Shown here: positions 45,634 to 56,822 of the stretch, in pieces
Numbering within the stretch: the first letter of the stretch is position 1
Layout of the letters: each line of letters starts with the position of its first letter
Assembly: GCA_020809705.1 (NCBI GenBank)
Contig: CP085835.1
Span: forward strand, 2,046,001-2,110,000
From: Calonectria ilicicola
Lineage: Eukaryota; Ascomycota; Sordariomycetes; Hypocreales; Nectriaceae
DNA length: 64,000 nt
Direction of reading: 5' to 3'
Program-made: the position numbers and the translations under genes
Notes under the pieces: generated by a model
Told to the model about the DNA's origin: nothing
What the model saw: the letters and a program-made list of their open reading frames with translations, nothing else
The model's database searches: none

Positions 45634-47094
45634 TCAACGTCCATGAACCAGCTGAACTTCATCACTTTCGGCAAACTCCACTGTATAGGCGCTTTGGCAA
45701 GCTATTCCAGGTTCTTTCATCTCGTAAGAGGGTCCACTAGCCTGAACCACTGCACTGTTCCCTAGGCGCATTGAGCCATTTGCATATTTTCGGCTATCGT
45801 TCCGCTCCGGCATGACCGCATACTGCTGATTGCTGCTAGCAAATCTTGGGAAGAGTCGGACCAGAATCAATCTGAGCGTTGGCATGCAATTACACACAAT
45901 GCCCACGTTAATCTCTATGATCGACCACTTTAAAACGGCGCAATTTTCTTGGGTAGGGTTCGTGGAGCTGAAGCCTGGCTCAATCAATGACTGCAGTCGA
46001 AGAATGCTCACAACAGTTGCGCTACAAACAAATGATTAGTCGTCTTCAGTAACTGAGCTGGTGATAGCCTTACAATGCACCGACACAAAACATTAGGGCA
46101 ACACCAATTTTCTTTTTCCAATGCATCTTGAGAGTCTTGAGTTGCAGGAATGGGATCACAAACACCCACACGTCGAGTGCAATTCCAATTGCAGCATGCG
46201 ACCATGCCATTGCGTTTCTGTCCATACATTTCCCATGGTGTTCGCCATCCCAATCCGACCAGAAGTAACTTATCGGTTTGCATTGGAAAAAGATTGAAAT
46301 GATTGTGAAGACTAGGCCGTAGACGCTGGTGACCGCGAAGGTGGCCCAAATCATCAGCTTCATCTTCTTGGCAGGGAAAATCCGGAGATAAAAAAATAAA
46401 AAGGTGAGTTTAATAACGGAAGACTCGATAAAATAAAGTATTGCTTCAATGAAGTAGTATTTTCCGAAGCTGTATATGTTGTTGTGTGGCACGTTCCAGA
46501 TATCTTCGCCCAGGCCGTTGTCAACCAAACCGTGAGCGATGATGATGCTAAAGAAAATATTGACAATAGAAGTTGCAAGAATTGTCCAGTCGTCATTTCC
46601 AATATCAAGTCTCGAGTAAAATTTGAAGCTGAGCCGAAGAGCTACTATCAGTGTTGATAAAGCTCCCAGAGTATATGCTGTCACCATGAATTCGGTCCTC
46701 TTGTGGGTATGTTTTTTGCAATCGCTAAAAACCAGGTTCAGGGTTGCTGCGAAGAAAAGAATTAGATGCTCAAGAATAATACGAAAATTGAATGATATAA
46801 GCCTACTGAATGTCTCCTTCACAGTACATTCTTTTGATGTGCACTCAGTGATCGTTTTATGGATCGAGCTATTCTGGCACACGCACGTGTCGTTGATTGA
46901 ACATGATGAGCTAGCGGTAGCATTTTGGAAGCACTCAATCTAATCAAAGTGAATTAGAAAACGTTGAGGTTCACGCTGCAAAGAATGAAGCAAGCTCTTA
47001 CTGCGCAGGTTGGTACATCTGCTCGAGAAGTGACTGTTGCCCGGCTCAAGGCTGCAGATAGGATGAGAAGAAAGAAACTTGGAAGAACGCGCAT
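45634..47094 (-). CDS. CFEM-domain seven-transmembrane receptor (Pth11-like)
   Basis: Surface receptor of the Pth11 class: signal peptide, extracellular CFEM domain, seven helices, cytoplasmic tail. Exons 47094-47002, 46939-46807, 46746-46074 and 46021-45634 total 1287 nt (428 aa). The signal peptide is MRVLPSFFLLILSAALSRA. The CFEM has all eight cysteines: PTC-A-IEC, then SSSC, NDTCVC, TEC, KEC and a final Cys 15 residues on (FSDC). That last spacing appears only if the 46747-46806 intron is removed, which supports the splice. TM blocks include FMVTAYTLGALSTLIVALRL, GNDDWTILA, HGLVDNGLGEDIW, FFQCKPISYFW and VIPFLQLKTLKMHWKKKIG. The tail starts at about 350. In Magnaporthe, Pth11 triggers infection development; the ligand here is unknown. 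Confidence 0.9.
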
Positions 47095-48770
47095 GTTGGC
47101 GAATTCTTTTCCATAGTCTAATTTTTGCGGGATCAAAATTTTCTCATTCCCGGAAATATGGATTTGTGTTCATTTTGACTAATTTCCCGGGTACATCGGG
47201 ACTTGTGTCGCGGCGAGAACACCCTCGAAAGGGGCACATTATCCACGCAATACTACCGCGGGGAAATGCCAGGTACAATTGAATATCATGTCCGATTGGT
47301 TTCCAATACCTTGGAAGAGATAAGAAAAGGCTGACAGGTAAGCTCAGCCGGCTTAACTTCTCTTTCGATGGCATTTCTCCGATCTGCGACCCGACTGGAT
47401 GGAAGTCCCGCCTGGCTGTAACCCCTCATGCACCAAGATCAAGCCCGGCGGCAGTTTATGAGTGACATAAGCAGCCAAAGTCGTACGAACTTAATGCACG
47501 CTTTTCGGAAACGGGATGGAGACCGGCCATATTTGACGGACAATGTGTACAAAAATGGCTAATACTGTCGTAGAAATCCCTGTACGTCACCCTCTACCCC
47601 GGATCTACATGGATGGCATGCACCCCGGATCTGTATCTTGAAATGTTTCGCGGGGTCGTATTCATGCAGTAATACCGAGGTTTTGCTTTGCTGAGCGGTT
47701 TCTTCAGGGGAATGCGATGTATGGGGATTATCAATCCGCAGAGCAAGGCGCCAATCAAGCAAAAGGCTTGGAAAAGAAACCATGAATTTTTATTTTAGTG
47801 CTTACTTTCAGTTCCCATTGCAGTAACAGCCATCGTTATGATCCCAGACCTATGGCTGCATCGCGTTTGAGAGGTTGTGGACTGAATCGGCATTTTGCCG
47901 CTTCGGGCAGGTCGGGGCCGAGCTGACCAGCTTGGTGTTCTTCGGTACCGATAAATCCACAGCAAGACATCTTGCCCCTCAGCGCCGATTTTTATGTCAA
48001 TTCCAATGCTGGGGTCCGTTTATTTTGACAGATTGTCGATTTTTTCATGCGCAGCTCCAGAAACTTACTCTATGATGTGTGAATGAAACGGTCCCCAACA
48101 AGCTACTACCAGACATAACGTCCCGTTGTTTGTATACTATTACTATATCTTACCGAGTCATTTCATAGCCATTTTAATTCCATTAACTAATAGTATCAGA
48201 CTAAAGTCTCAGTCTTTTTTGCGTAAATTATGAATAGAACATCACTCCAATCATCCAATCAACTATCATGATTCTAGCTAGGTTAATCATACTTTCATCA
48301 TCAGCCCTCTGATACAAGGGTAATCTATTCCAAGAGATCCAAGCTTAAAGTAAAATAGAGCTCGTAGCACAGCCGTTATCAGACATCAAAAAACCACTCA
48401 GGCAGATCTGTGGAGGAGGGAAACCACCTAGTCGCAATTTAAAAGATTTCCTATTATCCATCTCCTGGTTCAGTAATGAGACTAAAAGCCTTTCTACATA
48501 ATTATGAGAAACATGTAGCACTGATATAGTATCTGAATAATGAAGCCCCCGACCGGGAGTGTATCAACAGTTGGTCTCGACCACTTCCATACAAGATATC
48601 TTGATCTACCAAAAGTTTTATACGAACAAAAATAGACCTGTCCGTGACAAAAGAATGTTTGTAAACCTCTTTTCGGATATTGGCCGTATGATTCAAAGTT
48701 CTAGTTAATTACACCAGAGTTAGGGATATTTATAGTTGAGATAATGAGTGAATTGCACGAGCTAAAGGAG
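47095..48770. other. Intergenic region upstream of the CFEM receptor
   Basis: About 1.7 kb; the part from 48100 to 48770 is very AT-rich. No gene, repeat or RNA is supported. Confidence 0.4.
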
Positions 48771-50624
48771 CTATTTAGCACTTTCATATTCTTGCGTAGA
48801 TCCCGTTAGGATCGAATTTACATCTGTCTCAATATCCGACATCTGCCTCAGAGGAGGAATCAAAAACTTTTGCAAGTCTGATTCAGTCTTCGAAGTGTCA
48901 TCTCCCTCACAAACTTCCAATTCTGGATCTTTCGCATTCAAAGCCAAGTATTCCATCCCCTTGGCTGCTGCCTCATCTCGAACAAATAACCACCCATCTT
49001 TTTTCCGGACCAAACGAATATGGATATCAGAGCAACGACAACCAGGGACCTCGCTCCCTCCAAGTGGGCCGAGCTCAGAGCGCAATTCAGGATCAAGGAC
49101 CCGAAGAACTGCTACAGAGCTTGCCTTCCATAGAGGAATACCAGTAGAGCTCCCAAAGCGGTTACCCTGGACATATACTACCAAAAATAAAATGAGACTA
49201 AGAAAGACAAAGTTGAAAGGCGCCACAAGCCAGCCCCATTGTACTGTAAGAATATTACGCATGGTATCGACTTTTCCTGAATGCAGAGTGATATCCGCGG
49301 ACGAGCTTCGGATGTAATTCGTCATGCTTGTGGCAACATTTTCGAGTACAGCACCAACTCCATTGATGCCAAATTCATGTGCAGTATCATTAAATCCCAG
49401 GGCAGCACCTCCAATTGCCAGAGCTTCAGCCGAATTTTGAGTGACAAATGTGAATTCATTTGCGAAGAGTTCGCCCGAAAAGGTAGTTGTTAGGAACCTT
49501 TGTAATACCTCATGCGAGTCTATGTCTACACGAAAGGTGTCTTTACCGACTTCCCATACCATATCGCCTTGATCAATGTGAAAGTCCATGATGGAATTTG
49601 AGTGACGAGTGGTGTTTGCTGTTCCATTTGTGACAGAAGTCGAGAAGGTAGATACGCACCAATTCAAGACAAACTCAAGAGCAACGATATTGTTGAACAA
49701 GGTTATATTTTCCAGCGAATAGGAGCCAGAATTTGAGTAAATTACAAATACATCTGCAATTGGTTTGCTGATATTTTTGAACTCTATAGATGTGTCGTTG
49801 AGCAAATCATTGGAGATAGCGGAGGTGATATTGGCCACAAAGTAATAGTCCATTGTTAAGCAGTGATTATCATAGTCTTCAATACAAGCCCGGTTCGAAG
49901 AAGGATAAATCGCAATCGGGGGCTTCAAACGTAAACTTTTTGTGACATCGGTGACGTTGTAGCAGACTGCCAAAGAATTGTAATCATAAAATGTGCAGTT
50001 GCCGCTGGGACATGATGGGGCCGTAAAATTAAGAGCCTCGCTCGAATTAGCAAACAGACCCTCAAATATTGAGCCTTTGATTCCAGGTGTGTATGTGGTG
50101 GAATTTGAAAACGCAGAATCAATCCAGTTCATAGCGATAGGAACAGTGGCATTGAGGTCTGATGTTGGGAACCGCTTCATTTCAGACTGAATTGACTGCT
50201 GAGCCAATGGTGGGATGGTAAGTTGTGAAACCACAAGAAGTGCCCCAAGGGATGCCTTTGGTGTGAACCGAAGTCTCCATAGCAAAATAATGCTCCCCAT
50301 AATACCCCGACTGGCTTCATCATAGGTTTCGAAGTCGCGAAGCGGCCGGCCTGAACGAACAAACCAGATCCATTTGAGCTGGTCAAGGCAGGACGTGACA
50401 ACAGCAACAGCAGAAAAGACAGAAATTATAACCAACATCGATACAACCGTGTTCATAGTCATACCCCAATTAGAGAGAACTCCGAATTGAGGCATTTCGT
50501 GTCCATTTTTGACCGTAAGAAGGATGCCGAGTGTAATGATGGACCCACAACTGATAAAGATGCATAGGAATTCGAACAACCATCCATTTTTCGTCCATTT
50601 TGTAAAACAATTTGATCGAACCAT
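48771..50624 (-). CDS. DUF3176 family membrane protein
   Basis: Intronless 617-aa protein of the DUF3176 family, uncharacterised and expanded in filamentous ascomycetes. Two helices lie near the N-terminus (FEFLCIFISCGSIITLGILL; VVSMLVIISVFSAVAVVT). The family signature QLKWIWF follows, with GIMGSIILLW and a third helix at ASLGALLVVSQLTIPPLAQQ. A large non-cytoplasmic domain (about residues 140-450) has many N-glycosylation sites and paired cysteines (APSCPSGNCTF). A last helix (NFVFLSLILFLVVYVQG) is followed by WKASSVAVLR and an acidic cytoplasmic tail. The length is typical. Function unknown; the order of helices suggests a surface or cell-wall-related protein. No lesion is seen. Confidence 0.85.
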   Translation of the reverse strand: MVRSNCFTKWTKNGWLFEFLCIFISCGSIITLGILLTVKNGHEMPQFGVLSNWGMTMNTVVSMLVIISVFSAVAVVTSCLDQLKWIWFVRSGRPLRDFETYDEASRGIMGSIILLWRLRFTPKASLGALLVVSQLTIPPLAQQSIQSEMKRFPTSDLNATVPIAMNWIDSAFSNSTTYTPGIKGSIFEGLFANSSEALNFTAPSCPSGNCTFYDYNSLAVCYNVTDVTKSLRLKPPIAIYPSSNRACIEDYDNHCLTMDYYFVANITSAISNDLLNDTSIEFKNISKPIADVFVIYSNSGSYSLENITLFNNIVALEFVLNWCVSTFSTSVTNGTANTTRHSNSIMDFHIDQGDMVWEVGKDTFRVDIDSHEVLQRFLTTTFSGELFANEFTFVTQNSAEALAIGGAALGFNDTAHEFGINGVGAVLENVATSMTNYIRSSSADITLHSGKVDTMRNILTVQWGWLVAPFNFVFLSLILFLVVYVQGNRFGSSTGIPLWKASSVAVLRVLDPELRSELGPLGGSEVPGCRCSDIHIRLVRKKDGWLFVRDEAAAKGMEYLALNAKDPELEVCEGDDTSKTESDLQKFLIPPLRQMSDIETDVNSILTGSTQEYESAK

Positions 50625-51620
50625 GGCTGGTATTAAGCACTAAGATGAAATTAAAAAATAATATGCCAAAATAAAAAATCCAAGAAAGTGAAATGCATCA
50701 GATTAAATACCCGGAGAGGCACACAATGTCGGAGTGCGATTGATGACATCGATCCATCACCATAGCCAGGTGGCTGTAACTTTAAGTGTGCTGCACTTTC
50801 AGGCGTACATCTGCGGCTTTAAATAGAAGGGCATTTTTCTAAAGAAAAAAAAAGACAAAACTCTTCAGATGAGTTTCTGCGTCCTGAACTCTCAATTTAC
50901 TTCCCATTAGACAAATTGCCGACTTGAATAAAGACTCGAGCAAATAGTCGACAGGCAATAGATACAGGCAATACTATGGCCAATGTCCTGTTTTTGGTGA
51001 TGTGAAGGGCATCAGGCGAGGCATTTAATGATTATCACGGCTTCAAAAGCATCAGTGATGTGACGAACTAGGCTAGTTGGGGGCTATAGCATCCAGCGCA
51101 TCAGCAACTATTGATCCTTCGTCATTTGCACATTCATTTGATTGAAAGTTTTCGTGTACGCAGCCCCCCAGGTGCTGACACACAGAAATAAGCACATGTC
51201 GGCTCAAGGCACACTTCTCATTGAGTCGTGAAGCCCTTGATTCGTCTGGAGCGACGGAGGTGATTGCAGAGTGAGGAGGAAATTGGATTATAATCAATTT
51301 ATACTATATCTAATGGCTATACTGTTAGTTTAACATGTCATAGTAAAAACAATGGCCTCTCTCGTGCCTATTTTATTACCCTAATCGTCTTTATGTGTTT
51401 AGGATGCTGCTGCTCGTCCATCACGAGGCAAATCGGCTCTATCGGCACGGGCCACTCTGGAACCACTTGAAACAGCAACATTGACTTGTTTTTCAGCTCG
51501 GCTGTTTTTCAGCTCGGCTATTTTTAGCCTAGCCAAGAACACTGCCAATAAGATGGCGCCCGACCTTGAACCAGCAAAAGCTTTTAGCGACCGTGGGAAA
51601 CTCGCGCATTATTCATCAAG
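50625..51620. other. Divergent promoter region
   Basis: About 1 kb between the DUF3176 gene (-) and the F-box/DUF7730-like gene (+). It contains A-rich runs near 50844-50853 and a short GCTCGGCT duplication at 51497-51519. No gene is supported. Confidence 0.4.
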
Positions 51621-52731
51621 ATGGCGAAGAATGGGAGACAAAAAAGGCGAGAGCGGTTACAGAGAGAGGCTGCCAATGAGTCTGCACCTGCGCCTACACC
51701 CGCGCCCGAGCCGAGAGTAATCACCAGACTCTACGGAGACGCCAGCGGGGATGATGCCGTCGACTTTGACGCAGCCGATCCTCAGCTCCAATCTCCATTT
51801 GTCGCCAAATTGCCAGCAGAAATACGCGCCATCATTTACGAGAAGGTGTGGACAGAGGCAGGTCTATCGCAGCACATTCTGCCCCAGAGAATTTTTATTC
51901 ATCCAAACCCCGTTGGAGTAATCCGATACCGCCATGCTAAATGTATCACCTTGCATGACAACCCAGTGCCAGACGGCCAACGAGGCCCACCACCTGATAA
52001 CTTGGACTTCAAAGTCGCAAGGCGGCGCAAGGGAACAGACCCCAGCTTCAAGGACGGCACAGATCCCATGTGGCAAGAAGACTGCTACTTTTGCAAGTAC
52101 TTCTTTGACTCTCAGATGGATACCAAGAACCTACCACATCACCCCATCGAACGGGACTCTCCCTTTTTACCTATGCTACTCTGTTGCAAAATCATGTAAG
52201 CTTTACAATTGCACTTGCTACTTGATTCTAACGCATTTACCTTGTAGATACACCGAGGTGTTCAAATCTATCGCCAACACCGTTTGCTTTCAATTCATGG
52301 GAGATTATTACGCCAAGGACTTCCTAGGCCGAATCCGCCTTCCTATCGTTCATGAGCTGAAAAATATTCTGGTAGCTTCAGAATTCACATTTCCCGATGC
52401 AAGAAAATACGACTGGGCCCGATTTCTTGAATTACTCCAGGGCCTTCCAAACCTGCGTCACCTTACATTTTGGATGGATCGCAATCGCCGGTGGCGCAAC
52501 AACGACCCCCGCCATACCCTAAAGCAGCCCAGGCTCTGTGGCCTTTTTGCCCAAGTTCCAGCTCACATCAATCTCAAAGTCACTGTCCCCGTTAATACCT
52601 TGGAAGAAGATTCAAATCCAGGCAATGGCGTCTTTCGTTTGATGATAAAATATGCAGGCGGGTTGGTTGAAGGAGCTACTCTTGAAATGGCGGTGGGTGA
52701 TCTGGTCAAGGAGACACTCCCGCCTGAGTAA
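51621..52731 (+). CDS. F-box/DUF7730-like fungal protein, function unknown
   Basis: Exons 51621-52195 and 52248-52731 give 352 aa. After a basic, Pro/Ala-rich N-terminus comes FVAKLPAEIRAIIYEKVW (about residues 60-77), the leucine/proline helix pattern of F-box-like DUF7730 proteins. The middle has a CYFCKYFF cysteine pair. LLCCKIIYTEVFKSIANTVCFQF crosses the splice junction and resembles the R.iy.Ea...y...tf.f block of this family. The C-terminal part (FLELLQGLPNLRHLTFWM) fits the same architecture. Possible role in a ubiquitin-ligase complex is only inferred from the F-box-like start; many relatives have no known function. Confidence 0.75.
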
Positions 52732-53527
52732 AACTGCCATTAAATTTTTGAGAAGAACATCGTGAATGAAGCGCGACCGATATGTGATTTTTGTCGCTCA
52801 TAATCCAACGTAGTAGCTGGTTGGATACAAATCAAGTTTAGGAATTGTTCCCCAAAAATATTTTCTTTCTAGATCGAGAGCAGAAAGGAGGCCTTGCATG
52901 ACAAAGCTTTCCCGTGTGGCAACGAGGAGGCCCAATAATATCGTAATGCCAAGCCTTCAAGCTCCAATAAGATTGGTGCATCCAAAAGAATAGCCGCATC
53001 GATATATGACTTCCGATATTGATGGAAATCGCTAAACATAAAATATGCAGCATTCCCGACGAATGGTGAGCGTTATCGTGGCCTTTTTAAATTTCCACTG
53101 TTCATCCGGGGAACCATGGGGAAGCGAGCAGTGGCTTTCGCCACCAATGCTAGCGCAGAACGGGAGAATCGCCTCAGCTCGTTTGCCCTCAGCTCCCCAT
53201 CATGATTGACAGAGCGGAATCCGTCCTTCTAATAGGATAAGTATTTGTGACCCTGGCCTTGACCTTTGCCCTATGATCGACATGCCATTTATCCGTAGTC
53301 AATCGCTTCAGGTATGTATCTCTCGTTTAGCAGGGACCCCTGCAACTCCAAAACCAAAGACCCTGCAGGATGGGCCGGATATCAAACAAGCTATACTCGT
53401 CTCGGAAAGCGCTGACCATTTGATTACCCGCAATTTGCGGCGTGACATTTTTCTTTTCGGTCAGCACTGACAGATGAACTCGTCTTGAGCACTCCTCTCC
53501 TCCAACTGCATCTTCAGCAAACACGAG
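52732..53527. other. Intergenic region upstream of the P450 gene
   Basis: About 800 bases between two plus-strand genes. Nothing beyond likely 3' and promoter DNA is seen. Confidence 0.4.
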
Positions 53528-55193
53528 ATGGCAGCTGGTTCCGAAGCAATGGACAAGCCGTGGCTCTTCACTCCAGTCGGAGTGGCCTTCTTGGCCATCG
53601 TGGCACTGCCGTTGACCTTCTTTCTCAAGCGACTTTTGTTCCCCACTTTCGATGCCAGGGAGCCACCAGTGGTCCGACCCAGACTGCCCGTCATTGGCCA
53701 CATCGTCTCCATGTTGAGAGAGCGGAGCAGCTTTTATCATCGTCTATACAAGGAGAATTCGCTTCCCATCTGTACACTGCCGATGCTGTCTGGGAAGATG
53801 TATGTCATCAATTCGCCCAGTCTCATAGCTTCTGCCATGCGACACAAGGACCTGTCATTTGACCCGTTCATGCGAGATTTCTGCGTTGGTGGAGTAAGTC
53901 TCCCCAGCATATGTTAGTCTTAGTTTTATGAATGCTCTAACAAGCACGCTGGGTGCAGCTCGGAATCAACAAGAACCAAGAACGTCTGTATTTTGATCCA
54001 GACTCGCTAAATCACATCACCGGTATCATCCATTCGGCATTGGCCGGAGATGATCTCAGGCACATGACCGATGTCGGAATGAATGCGATTGCTTCTGCGC
54101 TGAACGATATCGAGACGAAAGAAAATATACTCATTCCCAACTCCCTTGATTGGGTGCGCAAATTGATGGCTGAAGCACTATTCGTGGCATTATTTGGCAA
54201 AACCTGCCCCATGTCCATCGAGGCCTTGCCTGATATGTGGTAGGTATAGTTTATCTTGAAATTTCACAGCCACTGACCCTGTGACTTAGGACATTTGAAG
54301 ACAAAGTCGCCATTCTTACTGTAAATATGTATCCTAAGCTGCTTGCACCCGACGCCCTAGCTGCCCGAGCGCGGTTGCGAGATCGTATCTTACCGTGGTA
54401 CAAGGCAGAGCTTTTCAAGAATCCTGATGTCTCACCCCTGATTAAAAAGCGCGCCGCATGGCAGCGCGAATTGGGATTCTCTTACGAGGAAATTTGCGGC
54501 TTGGAATTTGTGATGCCGTGGGCGGCTACAGTGAACACCGTTCCAACTTTTTTCTGGATTTTTACCCAAACACATTCGAGACCAGAGCTCAAAGCCCGTA
54601 TCCGCGAGGAAGTCGAAAGCATCGTCGAAATCTCGGGCAGTGAATCCACCGGCCGCACGGCAACCTTGTCGGTACCGAAAGTGAGAAAGGATTGCCCGGT
54701 TCTCATGGCATGCTATCAAGAAGTGACTCGACTGTGCAATGTCAACATCGGCAACCGAGAGGCCATGAATGATATCATGCTGAAGGACCCTGCCACGGGG
54801 AGGGAATATCTTCTCACTAAAGGCACCAAAGTCCAATGGTCTGCTACCGTGGTGCAGACAGACCGACAGGTTTGGGGAGCCGAGTCCGAAGAGTTTGATT
54901 ACACCAGGTGGCTCAAAGCAGCACCGACAGACCAATCGTATCGCAAATCCATGATCCCATTCGGAGGCGGGAAGACTCTTTGTCCAGGGAAGCAGTTTGC
55001 TGAAACAGACATCATGAGTAGTCTGGCAGGCATCGTGCTATTGTTCGACATCGACGGTATTTCAGTGCCGGCTTCCAAGGATCCGATGCTGGGAACTGGA
55101 GTCAAGAAAGTGGTGTGGGGCGATACTGACCCAACGTTTAAGCTCAAACGCCGAGCTGGTTGGGAAGATGTCAAACTCCAGTACGCTGTGTAG
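53528..55193 (+). CDS. Cytochrome P450 monooxygenase
   Basis: Microsomal heme monooxygenase. Exons 53528-53893, 53959-54239 and 54290-55193 give 516 aa. An N-terminal membrane anchor lies at about residues 17-36 (GVAFLAIVALPLTFFLKRLL), followed by a Pro-rich hinge (RPRLPVIGH). The I-helix region is weak (FVMPWAATVNTVPTFFW), lacking the AGxDTT form; this and the general sequence recall the CYP7/CYP8-like fungal group. The ExxR motif is YQEVTRL and the heme loop is PFGGGKTLCPGKQFAE. All splice junctions keep frame and all key residues are present. Substrate unknown. Its 3' end converges on an NAD(P)-dependent epimerase/reductase gene, and a Zn2Cys6 regulator follows, an arrangement found in small metabolic clusters. 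Confidence 0.92.
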
Positions 55194-55412
55194 TGCCCGA
55201 TAATAGTGGTAACGCCCCGGTGCCAGAAGTCTAAGATTGCTGGTCGATGTTTTAACGAATTTGTGAAAATTTTGTATAGCGAGCGCAAGTATCAAATAAA
55301 TATACAATTTATACGTTGTAATACATCCCTCCTCTGAACCAGTTCAAACTGTTGATCAGTACAACATTACACTTTGTCGAATTATTAATCGAAAAGACGC
55401 CGTTCCATACTT

Positions 55413-56324
55413 CTAATCCGACCTATATTGTGACACAATCTCCTTGACTGTTCTTCCAATGTCGTTTCGTCTATACTTTCCAAGCAACTCCCACTCCTGC
55501 TGATCAGGTTCGTATGAGATGTCTCGTCCTTTGGTAAACAGAGTCGCGCTAGGCACCATTGGGTGTTCGTCATCAGAAGCTGGCACAGAAGAGGCATTTC
55601 CAACTTCCTTGAAAAACAACTCAAAATATTCGGTGAACTTGAGGTTCTCGTCTCCAATCAGGAGTGATTTGCCAGAAACGAGAGGTCCATTGGAGAGAGC
55701 ACCAAAAATGGCCTCTGACAACGATTGCACCGAGATAAAGTTGATGGTGCCAGTTGGGGCAAAGGGCGGGATTCCAAGCTTGCCTTCAGCATACATCGTG
55801 TATGCGACAAACATGGGCACTTTCATGTCTGGAACGGTTCCAACAACATATGGTGCTTCTAGGCTGCAGGCATAAAAATCGGGCCCTGCAAGATCAATTA
55901 CGCCGTCGGAGGCCATCTTTCGAGAGCGGACATAGGCGGTTGATGCTACAAGCTCTGGAGCAATGCGATGGTAAAAGCTCCCAACATGAATAAAATTCTT
56001 GACACCTGCGTCGCGCGCGAGCGAAGCAACGGCGGGTATGACGACTCCATTTGCGTGGAGAAAGTGCTCGTCCGGTTGCGCGCCCTCTGGAACATGTCGA
56101 ACATCGCTGCCAGCGGCGAAAACGATGGCTTCAAACCCGACAAAATGCTCCTTCTTGAAATCGCCTTTGGTGTAGTCGCCGCGAATGAACGGCAGTTTTG
56201 CTAGCTTCGGTACTGAAGTTGGTGCATTGCGACCAGCGAGAGTAACGTCATGGCCCTTGGACTCAAGAAACAGGGCAGCATGGCCTCCAACCAAACCCGT
56301 TCCGCCGATAATGAGAACCTTCAT
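55413..56324 (-). CDS. NAD(P)-dependent epimerase/reductase (atypical/extended SDR)
   Basis: Intronless 303-aa Rossmann protein. The cofactor motif GGTGLVGG lies at residues 7-14, followed by a second strand ending LAGRNA that suggests NADP(H) preference. AIVFAAGSDVRH and the VKNFIHVGSFYHR block follow. A possible catalytic pair is YVRSRK (about residues 131-136), with the Ser in HVGSFY. The substrate half includes APYVVGTVPD and TGTINFISVQSLSEAI. The order matches NAD-dependent epimerase/dehydratase family proteins common in fungal secondary metabolism. Substrate unknown. It converges on the P450 gene. Confidence 0.87.
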   Translation of the reverse strand: MKVLIIGGTGLVGGHAALFLESKGHDVTLAGRNAPTSVPKLAKLPFIRGDYTKGDFKKEHFVGFEAIVFAAGSDVRHVPEGAQPDEHFLHANGVVIPAVASLARDAGVKNFIHVGSFYHRIAPELVASTAYVRSRKMASDGVIDLAGPDFYACSLEAPYVVGTVPDMKVPMFVAYTMYAEGKLGIPPFAPTGTINFISVQSLSEAIFGALSNGPLVSGKSLLIGDENLKFTEYFELFFKEVGNASSVPASDDEHPMVPSATLFTKGRDISYEPDQQEWELLGKYRRNDIGRTVKEIVSQYRSD

Positions 56325-56822
56325 TTTGGGAATAGAAGAATCCGAGAACTGGACAGCCCTAGTATAACCGAATGATACGAAAAAGATGAAAATCCTGGAA
56401 TGATAGGAAATGTTTTCTATTTATGCATAATTTGTGTTCAAGCGCCAGATGGACGGTGCTGATCCGGGGTCCGCGGCCGCGGGATGCGCGGCTTCGGAGC
56501 CGAACTGACGCCTGATGATCAAGCAGCCACACAGAAACCTATTCTTCCTTAAACTTTATAAAACTTGATTTTTAAGCATGCCATTCTAATAATTTGACTG
56601 ATGACTAATTCGAAACGGGCTTCAAGCCAGCATGAACTGTGTTGACAATATGAACACCGACACTTTAGAGGATTTCTAATAGAGAGGCACTTATCATGCT
56701 CCCAAACAATACAGCCCCACTACAAGTGGTGATGAAAACCTCAGAAAGCCATACCTATTGCATAATTTAATAATTATTAATTATAACTATGGCTGCTAAT
56801 TAATAATACTAATCTTTTCAGA
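56325..56822. other. Intergenic region, AT-rich
   Basis: About 500 bases between the SDR gene start and the stop of the Zn2Cys6 gene, both on the minus strand. A CCGCGGCCGCGG palindrome at 56470-56481 stands out in AT-rich surroundings and could bind a GC-rich-site regulator. Confidence 0.4.
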
